64,000 bases of DNA from contig CM031858.1 of the NCBI GenBank assembly GCA_018697195.1, positions 77,867,927 to 77,931,926 of the forward strand. The letters run 5' to 3'. The position numbers and the translations under genes were made by a program. Within the stretch, counting starts at the first letter, position 1. Each line of letters begins with the position of its first letter. This document shows, one piece after another, positions 1-13,400 of the stretch. The notes under the pieces are model-generated. The model had not been told where the DNA came from. It did no database searches and saw only the letters and a list, made by a program, of their open reading frames with translations. The DNA is from Certhia americana. Taxonomy: Eukaryota > Chordata > Aves > Passeriformes > Certhiidae.

Positions 1-3000
1 AGACAGTCTCCCACACAGAATGTTTATTTCAACAACAAATGAACCAGCAACTTCATCACTCTGTGTACTTGGAGAACTTTACAGAGAAATGAGTACATTT
101 TTCCTGTTCTCCTATATAAAACAACAATGGTTACAAGATACATCTGTTTTCCCGAGTCACAAAAATCCATATTTTATTAATAACTACAATTTGTTGTTTA
201 ATAGACACTAATGTTTCTCCTCAATATGGAGATACACCAAGTAACATGTTAGTTTACATTTTATTTTTATTGCAGAGGTAATTAAAAGTTGTTTTTCCAT
301 ATTATAATTTATCCTGATCCTTCTAAGCAAATTATAGCACCGTACTTTAGAGATTAGAGCTCAAATGCACAAACCAGTCAGAATTTAGGCTAATTTTCCA
401 ACATTTCAAGAATTCCAGATTAAATAGCAAAGTTTTTTTTATAGTCAAATGAGATTAAAATAAAAAAGAACAATTACATTGAAATTGTTAGTCTTGAAGT
501 ATCATAACTTTATAAGAGAGTATTAAGTCAGTTGAACAGTTTCAAAGTCTTTTTCAACTTTGTTAGCCTGCTGGCAAGTAATGAGCTCTTTATATTTGGT
601 ATCACTATGAATCAAGTTAACAAAGCTTTAAATGAATCCTGCTTTAGAGTTCACATTTGTTTTCTGAAATGGAAATTGTCTTCTATGAAGAATAATTATT
701 GTATCTGAGGCTCAATTTCTTATATTAGAGCAAATATCCAAAACAAACATGCTCTATCAAAAACTAATAAAATAGTATAATATTATATCAATTCATAAAG
801 AACACCTGTCTTCTATCTGGATGCTACTGCTAAAATAGTTTCTTATTTCATTTAAAGTTTTTACCTCAGAGTATCGTAGTCATTTTCTGTTTAGCTGGAT
901 GGGGTAGGGCTTTTTTTCATAAATTATTATTATTTTGGAGAGTGAAAACTTTTCTGTGAAAAAGCTGTTAAAAAAACCTTCAGTTAAACTCAGTTTTATA
1001 ATCAAAAATGTTAATTACACAATGAATTGTGAAATACAACCAATATAAAAAAGTGAAAGTCAAAATTTTATTTTTAACAGGGGTTTTAGGGGTTTCTAGA
1101 TTTTGGGATTTTTTTTTCTGAGGGGTTGCTAGTTAGGTTGCTGTTTAGGGTTATTTTGAGGAACATTACAGAATGAAAATGCACCTTGATCAGCCTTATT
1201 TACTATATTGTTTCTTTCTCATTCTTTCCTGCCTTCCTTTCCCAAAATCAGGAAAGTCCATTCTTCTAAAATATGCTTTTTTTTTCAATATTCACAACAA
1301 CTTGAAGTATATTCCAGGAATAGTTACAGTGTCCATCATGGATAATTCATATTGTATGCAGTTAGAACTCAGATGTTTCTCCCCCGAACAACTCTGAGAC
1401 CCTGACCATATATAAACTTTAGCATGAACTTTGGAAATGACAAGATTAAAAGTCATCTTTCTGAGACAGTTTACTAGTATGCAGTTGCTGCAAATGTCAG
1501 AAAATATCACAGTTTATACAAACAGTAAAAAAAAGGCCCTCTCCCACCCAGCACTCAACGCCTTCATTAATATTAGAATTAACAGGGAAAAAAACAAATA
1601 CCCTACAACACATACAGATTAGTTATTTCCTAACATTTAGATAAATTGCGTATTAACAGTTTTAACTGAAGAAAAAGATTCTAAGCAACATTTTCTGCCA
1701 ATTAATTTATTAAAAGTTCTCCAATATTTATCTGGGAAATTAGTAAGATTTTCAGCTTTAGCTTTGTGTTAAAAGACCAGAGAAGTAACTCATTGCTTCA
1801 GTGCCATAATTCTGCATTTTGCTCTAAGAAGTTTTCAAAGCATCCTTGACTACGTCTCAAAAGTTACTAGAAGCTAACTTGTGGCTGGGCTTGATGTGGG
1901 ATACATCAATACCTTTCTTTCCTCATTTCCTGGCTTGATTAAGTAAATAAAATAACTATATTTTAAAAACCCCACATTTTAGAAATCAGCTAGTTCTCTT
2001 TTCTGTATAATTCATGTGTCTAGGTGTTCTTTTACCTAAATTACTAAAATTTTTAGCTACATATCTATCTTGATAGATAAGGGGGAAAAAAGTTTAAATA
2101 TTTTCAAATGGTTTAGGTATTTCTAATATATATTTTATAGTCAAAAAATGTATTACTGAACTATCAAGAAATATTCCAAAGTTGGCCCTTGCCACTAGGT
2201 TCCTTGAATTCCCCAAATATATGTGATGCATTGTCAACTGCTTTTTTAATTCTTGGCGCTATTACAAAAGTCCTACATATGTTCAGAAATTATAACATGC
2301 TGTTTTCACAAAGTATTACATTGATCACTAATAACTCTTCCTTCCCCTCCCTCCTCCCCTCTCATTTATTCCAATTTTTGAGGATTGCTTTTTGACAGAA
2401 GACTTACTGTCCCATAAAGACAATTAAGCACTGGCTTGATCTGACCATGCCACACTATTTTTGCTATAAGATGAGCTACTTCAATCTCCCAGTTTTTGCC
2501 CACAGCCATCACTGCACTTACTACAGCTCAGATGGCCACACCACAGACAAGAAGGTTTCATGACTGGTGGAATACTGGCTGCAGCACCTCTGTCCTCTCT
2601 GATATTTTAAATTCTTTAGTGGCTGTATCGTATTTGTATTTGTATTTTGGCTTCATCTGTCACACTCAGGTCTGTCTTCTTTAACTTCAGGGTATAAATT
2701 CCAGATGGCAGAAATTCCAGAATTAGTTTTTGCATTGATGTCTTCAGTCTTTTCTACCCTTAATCACCACTGACCTTCTGTTACAGTCCTGGAGTTCACC
2801 TGAGACAGTTGAGACACTAACAAATTTCGTAATATGCAAAGTAAATAACAAAGTGAATATGAGGAGGGAACATTTAAAATCTGTCAGCAAATTCAGACCA
2901 ATGAACTTCTTCCTTCAAAAAAAGTATTGGTGACCTTTTCTATTATTTCTTTTCCATTTTTATGACATCTCATGAAGTGTTACATCAGTTGATTAGAGTA

Positions 3001-3441
3001 CATGCTTTATTTCCTACTCCCCCTACCATTTATGTTGGCATGACCTACACTCAATAAATCCGTACTAAAGCTGGATCTTATTTTCTCTTTACCTTCAAAA
3101 TTTTTCTAAATTTAAGGTCATTGCATCCTCTGTAACAATAATAGCATCCCAGTATTACAATAAAGCCTATCAGTGTTATGTTTCACTGCAAAGATAAAAA
3201 TTAAATGAATCACCAGATAGTTCTAGACATTCTGGAAAACCACAATGTAGGTCTTATTTCTATAGCTTTAGAAAAGCATCTGGCATTTCACAAAATAAAA
3301 ATTCTGAGTTTATTTCACCTGGAAATGCTGCTGTTTCAGGCTCATAAATTGACAGTCTCTTGAGAGCTCCTCGACTGCTCTTTTGAAAACATTCAGAATT
3401 CCAGAGTTACTTTCTCAAAATTTAATAAGCAAAAAAACTGA

Positions 3442-3461
3442 CTTAGTACTATAGTACTAAG
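3442..3461. repeat. 20-bp perfect palindrome
   Basis: The left arm CTTAGTACTA is followed directly by its exact reverse complement TAGTACTAAG with no spacer. The symmetry stops at the next base pair. It could be a cruciform-prone site or a dyad binding site, or chance in AT-rich DNA. The sequence alone does not assign a function. Confidence 0.9.
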
Positions 3462-3610
3462 GAATTTTAAGGAAAAACTGTCATATGTGAAGTATATCAC
3501 TCATTATTGACAACCAACATTAACAAAAAATTACTTATAAAGCAGATGGTTATTTATGCAGCTAAATAGGTTTGCAGAGAGTTAGTTACTGCTTACTTGC
3601 AAGAGTTCTG

Positions 3611-3655
3611 TTTTTCTTTTTTTTTTTTTCTTTTTCTTTTCTTTTTTTTTTCTTT
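3611..3655. repeat. Polypyrimidine (T-rich) tract
   Basis: This is a nearly pure T run with isolated C interruptions. Read on the minus strand it would be a decayed poly-A tail, but no retrocopy body is recognisable beside it. Confidence 0.8.
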
Positions 3656-4014
3656 ATGGCAACCATTTTCTTTTTGTTTCCATATAGACCTCAAGTAACA
3701 CCATGAGATCTGAATTCCTGCAGTGCTTATGAGTTAAGGAAACTAAAAACTGGTATGGTCTGGTTTTGTTCCCTGCTGACAACCAGCTCCTGCAGTTCTG
3801 CATGAAGTGGATACAGCTGATGAAGCTATTTCTAAACCACTCTTTTTCACAAAGATAAAAAAAATCTTCCTCACTATTCAGCTGTGGGATTTCTCGGAGT
3901 TCGGAAAGGTGGAACAAATTCTCTGTTGCACATACTATAGTTTAACAGAACAAATATGTAATGAAAATACAGAGACAAGAGCATGTGGGTTATTAAATAC
4001 TTCTGCACATGTAA

Positions 4015-4107
4015 AGCAAAAAACCAACCAACCAGCCAAACAAAACACCAAACAAAACCCCCACAAAAAAGCCCAAAAATCCCACCAAAAACCCCACCAA
4101 AAAAACT
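4015..4107. repeat. A/C-only low-complexity tract
   Basis: Runs of A and C with CCAACCAACC-like and CAAAACCCC-like units and almost no G or T. It has the same style as the longer tract at 42525-42719. The open frame through it is compositional and not evidence of a protein. Confidence 0.85.
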
Positions 4108-4560
4108 GGGGAGAGAAAAGAAACTGAAGATTTAGGGCTTTAGTGCTTTACTTGAAAAAGTAAGAGAGTATACATCACCCAGAAAGAAGTCACTTTCAAG
4201 TAAGATACTGATGTAATTCTGAAAACATTCATCAGATATATCCTTTTTACAGTCACTTCTTTTTGATTGTTGCTCAGTCCAGAAATTAAAGTGCCAGGAG
4301 AGGCAGAGAGGTAATATTTTTATGGTATCATCTGCTGCTCACAAGTTGTTTAGTGGCAGATATTTGTTTAGCGTTCCTTCTTCACAATATTTCTAATTCC
4401 TGTTAACGAGCTCCAGATGGCTCTCTACAAGTATCATCGAGGTACCAGGACAATGCATGCTGCCTCAGTAGGAAGTTAAGATTCAATTAATTGTTAGACG
4501 ATTTTCATTTATGAAGTCAGAACACATCTTTAATTCAAAATATTCTCCTGAATCATTCTG

Positions 4561-4611
4561 GGTTTGTTTGTTTGCTTGCTTGCTTGCTTTGTTTGTTTGC
4601 TTGTTTGTTTG
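4561..4611. repeat. (TTTG)/(CTTG) tetranucleotide microsatellite
   Basis: TTTG and CTTG units alternate in blocks, showing substitution within a tetranucleotide array. Slight irregularities (one CTTTG unit) break the period. Confidence 0.9.
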
Positions 4612-4911
4612 AATGACTGTCCATAAAAGAGCAATCACCAATAAGATACTGTTTTGCCATTTCCTGGAGGATCCTTTGTAGAAGGTGCAAGGACAAAGTA
4701 TTTAATTTCAAACTTCTTTTTGCACAAACCAATCAACCCTAGCATGTTTAAGACCCTGTCTTACACTTCAGAAACCTGTCCAGAAAAATCAGCCAACTAG
4801 CTTAAGGTAAATTCAATTTCATTCTTGTGAGAAACTGAGCTGTACCTCTCCCCAAAAAAATAATGTTCAGCCCTTCTGTTGCTGCAGAAGCTTGTGGGGG
4901 TTTTCTTGTCG

Positions 4912-4941
4912 TTTTTTTTTGGGTTTTTTTTTTTTTTTTTT
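4912..4941. repeat. Poly-T tract
   Basis: Two T runs (9 and 18 bases) are separated by GGG. This is the complement of a poly-A stretch, possibly a retroposition scar. No body was identified. Confidence 0.8.
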
Positions 4942-7900
4942 AAGTTATTTTACTAAGGAACTGTCAATAAGAAAACAGACTCAATATCACTTATCTTCTG
5001 ACTGTAAAAATGTTTAAGACAGCCTTGAGAAAGGCTCTTAGCATTCCAAATTCATCAGCCTTATCAAAAGAGAGTTAGAGCCTGTTAATCCTGCAATTTT
5101 CAGACCACTCATAGAACTGTGCTGTCTCAAACCTTTGTGAAATCTACTGAAGAACCTATGTCACATCTGTTTAATTCTGAAACACAAAAAGTTAATGATC
5201 TACCATATTTTAAAAAATATGGAGGCAGAAGCTACTCTTTCACCTACTGGACCTTAGAAGAACAGCTCTGCAGTTTTGTGAGTCCTGTTAAGCACTATCT
5301 GTTAGGAAATGTTTTGCAGGTGAAAATTCACACACTCAGAAATTCAAGCATGTTCTTCCCTGTTCATATAGCTATAGTAATTAAAGCGTGGCTAAATAAG
5401 AGGAGAGTCGTTTACCCCAGTCCTCACCCCTCACCTCAAGTATTGAACACAGTCAAGGACTACTTGTTATTGACAACATGCTGTGCTAATCATAATAAAT
5501 CCCTTAATGTTCTACTTTTACCCTGACTTTACCAAAATTTGTTTTCCAGAGGATAAATTTTTTAAAAGTCAGTATTTGTTTTCTTGTTTGTAGGAGTCCA
5601 TTCATAATGGCTATTCTAGACCTGAGGGAGTGTCTGTTGTTAAGTTTCTATAAGATCTAAATGCAGCATAAAAAGATGTAAATGATGTTTCCTGACACAC
5701 CAATATATGTTGTCTTTTCAATTACATGCAACTTGGGAGCCTTGCAGCTCAGCCATCAGGCACCCAGAAAACCACAGTTCATATAAAGTTCATGCTTTCT
5801 AACTCCTTAAAAGCCTCAAACTACCAAAGTAAAATAAAACAAACTCAGATATGGCCATACTTCACTATATAACCATATGATACTGTCAATACGCTCCTGT
5901 CTTCTTTTTTCCATTTATGACAGCTTGTTTGCCCTGTCTTGTTGCATTTTGAAGTGCAAGTTCTAGGGAGAAAAAAGCATTCCTTAACTTGCTAGCTCCA
6001 GTGCTCAGCTTCCCTGGTAAGCATCCAAAGAGAATTAAACCAAAGAACAATTAAAATCACTATTTGTATGGCCTGCGTGTAGGCTTCTATGATTTTTTCA
6101 AATTAGATGTGGAAGATTTTCAGCGCTTTTTAAAAAAGGCTAAGATGCTAGTTTTCAAATGTTACTTAGTGAAGGACAGTATTCCAGTGAAAACAGATAG
6201 TCTACAGCTTTCTCTGTGTCAAGGAAGCATTTTCATCCTGTGTAATCTTTGCCACAAGCTGCATGTGTAAAATATCATGCTACGCTTCTATTAAAAGAAT
6301 TTTACCTCTTGCAGCACATTAGGTGAGATAGATGCATGTTTCTTTTTCTTGGAAAAAAATGTTATAATCATTGACATAAGCCATATAGTTCATAGTAGAA
6401 GTGAGTAATACATCCCTACTGCTATTTTATTAAAGAATTTTAATATTTAGAAAGCAACTGAAATTAGAATAGGACAAACAGCAAAATGGGATCTTCATAT
6501 TTCAACATTTTTAATTACAAATAAACCTAAATATCTATCATGTGTTATATCCTGGTTCTCAGAAAGATTACTTGGCAAAGGCTCTAGAAACCAAAAGCAG
6601 CCTGGTATTCTGTCTGAAAAGAAGATGGTCAAACTGCCAGGAAACCTTCCTGGATTGTGGCTTCTGGGTCCTTCTGGGTCAGCTGTGCCAAATAGTGAAA
6701 AGGAAGTTTGTCAATTTGTTCCCACAGTCCCCTTAAATAATATGAATCTCAACAAAGGACAGACAATCCCCATGAAGGACCTTTTCCATATATAAATTTT
6801 TTTCTTTATGTTTTCTGTGAATTGGTAGATTTGCATACATGAAAATCTTTGCATTCCTGCATAGTGAATGAATGATGAAGTTCATATCATCCTTAGTGCT
6901 AGATAGATGACTTCTGATTCCAAAAATTAGTCAAAATCATGCATGGCTCACAAATGTGAATTTTAGGCAAATGATACATATTGCTTCATGGTAGCTTTAA
7001 GTATTCTCAGATATTAATAGCACAATTTGAAATGAAAGTCACCAAATAAATGTAGTCTAAATCACAGAGATCTAACATTTCTTTCTGAAGGCTGGTCTAA
7101 GAAAAAAAGTGAATATAAATCAATTGTTAATTTCTGTCAGATTTCACACACTCACCAAGAAGGAGCCATTAAACATATCAGCAGGACTGTATTTATCTCA
7201 ATAAATTTAATTAACTTACTTAATCAACCATAATATCTCAGTGATCTCCCTCTATCAAATTCCTCTTTTATCAATAATTCCAGACTTTATTTTACACTCC
7301 TGGTAGAATTTAGCCACATCATTACAGCATACTGTTCTAAATCACTCATTTACTGAGTTAAAAAAAAAAAGGTACAGATATTTTGAAGTGAGTGATGTTC
7401 CTCTGCTCAAAAGAGGAATTATAAATTCTGACAATAAATTGATTTGACTCATCTTTATGTATTGTATTTCTCATCTCTGGGTCAATATTTTCCACATCTC
7501 TAGACAGAAAAAATCGTTGTTCTATACAACATAAACTTTTTAAGTCAGTTACCACTTCACTGCAAAGCCTTGTTCCAAACCTCAGGCAAGAGGTATGCAT
7601 AATAGTTCATGGTTTTTGCTAGCAAAAATTCTTGCAGATAGCACAAAATTAATCTGACAGGGAAAGGGACTTTACAAGTGGTGACAAACTTATGTGTTCA
7701 GTATTCCATCTTTCAACAGACTTGGAACAAAATTACATATAAGTGAGATGTCCGGTCAAACTTCAATTAGTGTAGTCAAAATATTATTCACAGGCAGTTT
7801 CTGTCTCAAAAGCAAGTTTTCCCAAATCATGTCTTCTTTCAAGAGGAGTTTGCATTTCGAAGAAATCATATGTATGGTAGGTGAATGTAATAGACTGCTT

Positions 7901-8054
7901 GATTAACCACAGTGCATGCTTTTTTGTCTAGTCAGGTTTGGAGAGTTTAGGGGTCACTGTCTGGGCTTCTCAGATATGTCATATCTCAATGTCTGATGTC
8001 TACTGACCTAACTGAACTTTTAAAACTGAAAATAGGTGTTTATTACTAAATCTC

Positions 8055-8073
8055 TTTTTTTTTTTTTTTTTTT
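8055..8073. repeat. Poly-T run (T19)
   Basis: An uninterrupted T19 following TCTC. It is a simple homopolymer with no recognisable element next to it. Confidence 0.9.
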
Positions 8074-9530
8074 AAACAGTGTGAGCATTCTAATTTCATA
8101 TGATTGTATAGCTTATTTCCAGAGATGCATTAAATCATAAATATAATTAGTTTTATTTACAAAAATAAATGGATACATTCTCAACTGGTATTTCACAGAC
8201 TGCCAAAGTGTGTGTGGGGCAGGGGGGAGAACACATTCTGAAACCAAAGCAGATTTTTTGCTGGAAAAAGTGTGTAAACGTTTCCTTCTTAACAGCACTT
8301 CAAACGAGGAGGTTGAAGTCATCAACTTCAAAGCTATGTATCACCATTTCTATAACACACTCCACTTATGCTACTTAGAAGTTGGAATGAAAACAAACAA
8401 ACAAACTGATTCTATCTAGCTCTTACAAGCTTTTGTCATCACATCTTTACATGCCATAACAAAGTCTTTTTTTGGCTGCTACCAATAAGTAACCTCCTGT
8501 ACAAATGAAGAATTGGAAGCATATTAATATCAGACACTGTAAGAAATTAAACAGGTATTGCAGGAAGAAACAGTGTTCCAGCATAATACAATAATTGATT
8601 ATTTGCATGAAGATTAATGAACACTAATGTACATCATAAACAGGGCATACAGGGAGTAAAAAAATTTGTTTCTGGATTATGAAAGAAATACATTATTTTC
8701 CCCAAAATTGATGTATTTAGTTAATAATTGCCTGGATAGCCAGTCTCATGCTATAATTATGACTAGCTAAATCCTTTCCAACATAACTGCCGTGACAGTC
8801 AGTTTCATAATTTCTTATTTTAAAATCGAAATGGAACATGCCTGACTGACCAACAGTCATTATCAAAAATTATGCCATTGTTTAAAATGTTGAGTGAACC
8901 ACAAGCTATGAATTAGCAAAAGATTTTTACTCTCCTAAAAATTATAAATTTCAGTACTAGCCAAACACCAAATTCATCATGTGAAAAACAATGGTAAACA
9001 AGATGATTTATATAGTTTCAAGTTTACTGAGAAAAGTCCCTAAATTAGATGTATCAAAAGGACCAATCAAAACTCTAAAATTGCAAAATGTATCTTTAAT
9101 AAGTTATCTGAATAAACAATTGACTAAGACAGAAGAAAAAAAAATCTTCTGTCAAAAATTAGAGACATAAAAGGGCTTATTGAGGTTTTGTTTTAATAGC
9201 TTATGAAACTGAGCATGCTAGGAAGCATTTAAATCATTCACATTTGTGAACAGGATCTTAGATATTTGAACTGTTAGTTGTCTAGGGCACCGTTAAAGTC
9301 TACACAGTCAGAGCATCTGCTCCCTGACCTACTTCTGCTATTATAACTGCAAAATGTAAAAACGTCCTCCAACACACAAAAATGAAATTCAGGCATTTTT
9401 AGCCAGCAAGAAAAATGTCCAAAGGCTAACATCTCACAGAATATCAGGGATTTTCAGGGAAAAAAAATTTATGGGGTTTTTTGTTAGGTTTGTTGTTGTT
9501 GTTTCCGGGGGGTTTATGTTGCTTGTTTTA

Positions 9531-9549
9531 TTTTTTTTTTTTTTTTTTT
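9531..9549. repeat. Poly-T run (T19)
   Basis: An uninterrupted T19 preceded by a GTT/G-rich stretch (TTGTTGTTG, then GGGGGG). The short reading frame across it is compositional. Confidence 0.9.
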
Positions 9550-11211
9550 CTTTTACCTAAAAATTCTTCAGAAAAACAAGAAGTCTATACCGGTCAACTT
9601 CAGTATCATTATCTTGTGCAAGATTGTGAAGTGCTAGTATCTCGCTACAAGAAAGCATGTGTAGTGGTCTCTTTTTGACAATGGAGAAAGGTCAGCATTT
9701 ACTGATGTATTTTTGAGTGAAGCAGCTTTTCTGTCCTTCATTAGGACCATTCTTGTACTCAGAAAAGTTGTTCCAGTTGAGCAACTTAGTCATTTCACAT
9801 TAGAATACTCAAATTAGAGCTTGAAACAACTGGTCACCTCTTCTACAAGGAAGTGTAGAAGAACACTACATGGAAGTGTCTCTTCTGCTGGTTGTCTGGC
9901 TAATAGATATTTACAGGATTGAGCTGAAGAAACTTGTAATAAATCAGGAGTCCATGTAACTGCAAATGGATGAGAACCTCTTCAGTAAATAAAATTTGTT
10001 TCAGGGCTTCCAACATGTTTCTCCCTGAAACAATGTTCTCTCTTACAACAGCTACAATGTTGACCAGGGCAATTCCCTGAAAAAAAGAAACAAGGAAGAC
10101 ACACATTCAGTCAGATTTTTGCTTGATAGGAAATGGTAACTTAGAAGATAGAAATCTAGTCCAGATGTCTCTGGGTTTATTCCTCTAAACCTATAAATGT
10201 TTGTTGTGGCACAGAGAAGAAGGAGGGATAAACTTGTGTTTACATTAAGTAGTGACCTTAATGGTTACAGAATCCTGCTGTATGAAACTGAAATTTCAAA
10301 ATAAAACTGATCTAACCTAAGTATTTCTTCAAGAAAAAAGTCATTTTCCCTAGGTATATTAAATATATTGCATATCTCTACAACCAGTTTTATTTTTAAT
10401 CTTATCTGATAATCCACTTGGGTTTTTTCATCCCTTACATGCAACTCACACATGCATGTACACTTTGGCCAAACATTTTGTTGTTTCTCCTTTTATAATG
10501 GATTAGTGCACTGAGAAACTTGGAGTACAGATGTTCATTTACTTCTTTAGACAACAAAAGATATAGCACTATAAATCAGTCATATTGGATTTATTCTATA
10601 TCCTGATCTACTGAAAATGAGAAGCAGTTAGGAAATTGTTTTTATTTATGTGTTTACTTCCACCTCTGCACTGTCATTGTAACCTACCAGAATGAGGTCA
10701 GAATTTGAACCTACTGTGCTCTTTGCCATTTAGTTTATATATGTGATTTGATTTCCAGATACTTCAATAAGAGGTAATAACCATCAGGTCAGGACTTGTC
10801 TTATGCTGTAAAATAAACACTGTTGAAATGAGAATTTGCCAATTACTGAGAATGGAGCAATAAATATTATTTGGATTAAGAATAGCACCTTAATAATCAT
10901 CTACTGAATTACAAGTGAGTCAAGGTGAGAAAAAGCCTGGCAAAAAGAATTAGTTTCCTTTAGACTGATTATTCAGAACAAAAACACCCATGTACAATTG
11001 CAGATCATTTCTAAGCCACCCAAGCATCAATACATAATATAGACAGGTAAAGAAAAAGATATAAAACTGAATATAGATTTGTTAAAAAAGTAAGAAGTTG
11101 CACCTGCTAGCACAGTTCTCTTCATAATTGCTGGACATGCAAGAGCACACATCTAAACTCACCACTGTGCACTGCCTCCCTTTGCATCAGTAAGTAAAAT
11201 TGCTAAAGTAA

Positions 11212-13400
11212 GAATCATATAATGGTTTGGATTGGAAGAGACCTTAAAGAACACCTATTTCCAATCCCCTGGCCATGGACAGGGACACCTTCCACTAGAC
11301 CAGACAGGTCAAAACTCTATCCAACCTGGCCTTGAATACTCCCAGGGATGGAACATCCACAGCTTACCTGGGCAACCTTTTCCTGTGCCTCACCATCCTC
11401 AAAGTAAAGAATTTTTTTTCCTTCTAATATAAACCTACTGTCTTTCAGTTTTAAACCATTCCCCTGTGTCCTTGTCTTACATGCCCTTATAAAAAATCTC
11501 TCTCCATCTTTTTTGTAGGTTCCCTTCAGCTACTGGAAGACCACAATTAGGTCAACCACAATCTTTCTCTTTTCCAGGCTGAACAATCTCAATTCTCGCA
11601 GCAATTTCTTACAGGAGAGATTTTCCATCTGTCTAATCATTTTGGTAGCCTCCTCTGGACTTGCTCCAACATGTCCTGTGCTGGGCCCCCAGAGCTGGAT
11701 GCAGCACTGCAGGTGGGGTCTCACCAGAGCAGAGCAGAGGGGCAGAATCCCCTCCCTCCCCTGCTGCCCACACTGCTTTGGATGCAGCCCAGGACACATT
11801 TGGCTTTCTGGGCTGTGAGTGCACATGGCTGGGTCATGTCCAGCCTCTCATCCACCAGCTCCACCAAATTCCTTCTCATCAGGGCTGTTCTTGCTTTGTT
11901 CACCCCCCAGCTTGGGGTGATACTGGTGGCTGCCCCAACCCAGGTGCAGCCCCTTCTACTTGGTCTTGTTATGGGCCCACTTCTTGGGCTTATCCACCTC
12001 CCTCTGGATGCCTCAGTTGAATCAACTGAGTCACTCAACATAGTGTCATCTGCAAACTTGCTGAGGCTGTACTTGATCATTTTGTCTTTGCCTATGTCAT
12101 TAATGAAGTTATTAAATAATACTGGTTCCAATACAGAACCCTGAGAGATAACACTTGCCACTGATGTCCACTGAGACTTTCAACTATTGACCATTATCCT
12201 CTGGATGCAACCATCCAACCAATTCCATATCCACCAAAGAGTCCACCTATAAAATTCATCTCCAGCTTAGAGAAAAGGTTTTTCTGGGGGTTCGTGTCAA
12301 AGGCTTTACAGATACATGACTTTAATAGCTCTTCCCATGTCCACTGATGTAGTCATTCTGTCATAGACAGCCACTAGGTTACTTACCTGCCCTTGAATAA
12401 GCCATGCCAACTGTCCTGAATCAACTCCCTGTCCTCCATGTGCCTTAGCATATGTGCTAGGAGGATCTGTTGCATAATATTCCCAAGCAAGCACAGAGAG
12501 GAGGCTGACAGGCTGGAGGGTCCTCCTTTCTAGTCTTTTCAGAGATGGGTTTACAATTTTTACCTTTGTCCAGTCACCTGGGACTTCGCCTGGGACTCCA
12601 TCTGACTGCCACCATTTTTAAAATATCATAGAGAGTGGCTTGACAACTACATGAGCCAATTCCCTGAGGACTCTGAGATGCATCTTGTTAAGTCACATAG
12701 ACTGATCCTTACTTAGAGTGGGATACCTTTGCTCCTCCTGCCCCTATTCTGCTCTCCATCCACACAAGAGGTGTGAGAAGACAGATTGCTGTTGAAGACT
12801 GAATCAAAGAAGCTGAGTACCACAGCCTTCTCCTCATCCACTGTTACCAGTTTCCCAGCACTCTTTATTGGGGGAATACTCCTTCTTTGACTTTCCTTGT
12901 CTGGTTAATGTACCTGTACCTTCATGTTATTCTTTGCATCCCTTGTCAGGTTCAGTTCTAATTTCACCTTAGCCTTCCTTACTCCATCCTTACATATCCA
13001 AACTTTATCTCTATACTCTTCCCAGGTTACTGTCCTTGTTTCCATTGTCTGTGCATTTGGCTTTTCAATTTAGTTTGATCAGCAGTTTCCTACTCAACCA
13101 TACCAGGTCTTTCCTTTCTTTCCCAATTTCTTGTTCCTGGGGTCTTGCACTACATGGAAGACTTCCTTAAAGATCTGCCACCTCTGTTCTGCTCTCTTGT
13201 CCCTGAGGGCTATCTCCAAGGAGATCCTATTGACTATCACCTTGAAGATCTGTAAGTTTGCTTTCCTGAAGTTCAGGGACCTAACATTAATCCACATGTG
13301 ATCCATATTCTTTAGGACTGCAAACTCCACCAATGCATGATTATTGCCACTGAAGATGCCTCCATTCTTGAAGTCTCTGATTAGCTTAAGAAATATTTCC
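11212..13400 (-). mobile_element. CR1 LINE, 5'-truncated, about 2.2 kb
   Basis: This is the 3' part of a CR1 non-LTR retrotransposon on the minus strand. The element's 3' end is at 11212, where the plus strand reads like the reversed CR1 tail (GAATCATATAATGGTTTGG). The body covers the end of ORF2, back through the reverse-transcriptase domain into the linker before it. The 5' part with ORF1 and the endonuclease is missing, as usual for CR1 copies primed at their 3' end. The 5' limit is estimated from where CR1-like protein similarity ends near 13390. It is the longest CR1 piece in the window. Stops and frameshifts make it inactive. Confidence 0.93.
11530..13390 (-). pseudogene. Broken CR1 ORF2 (reverse transcriptase)
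   Basis: Fragments in different minus-strand frames together resemble CR1 ORF2. Near 13380-13100 is the linker with a GGIFSGNN-like and a WQIFKEVFH-like motif. At 12494-12306 is an RT piece ending VSNLVAVYD then GRAIKVMYL. At 12161-12040 is the RT core with QGSVLEPVLFNNFINDI and the catalytic box FADD at 12056-12045, in place of the usual YXDD. At 11780-11540 is the C-terminal part with CSALVRPHLQCC, ATKMIR and LRELRLFSLEKR. The frame changes between these blocks and stops interrupt them, so no full enzyme can be made. In life this enzyme copies LINE RNA into the genome. The assignment to CR1 comes from remembered family motifs, not from an alignment. Confidence 0.88.

Larger units (their letters stand above)
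1..11211. other. AT-rich unique DNA, no recognisable gene
   Basis: No reading frame here resembles a protein family I know. The longest open frame (135 codons, plus strand, 5119-5526) has no visible domain, signal peptide or repeat. I saw no CpG-rich promoter, tRNA or small RNA gene. Content consists of scattered poly-T tracts, an A/C-rich stretch, a TTTG/CTTG microsatellite and a 20-bp palindrome, listed separately. A reversed AATAAA near position 25 would fit the 3' end of a minus-strand transcript, but nothing else supports one. Confidence 0.6.

Noticed and set aside
1..200. 3' UTR end of a minus-strand gene at the left edge
   Set aside because: Only a reversed AATAAA near position 25 supports it. 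No coding or conserved sequence follows.
5119..5526. 135-codon plus-strand frame
   Set aside because: No domain, family resemblance, signal peptide or flanking splice context. Frames of this size are expected by chance in 64 kb on six frames.
11661..12144. 119- and 157-codon plus-strand frames
   Set aside because: Antisense shadows of the CR1 reverse-transcriptase remnant on the minus strand.
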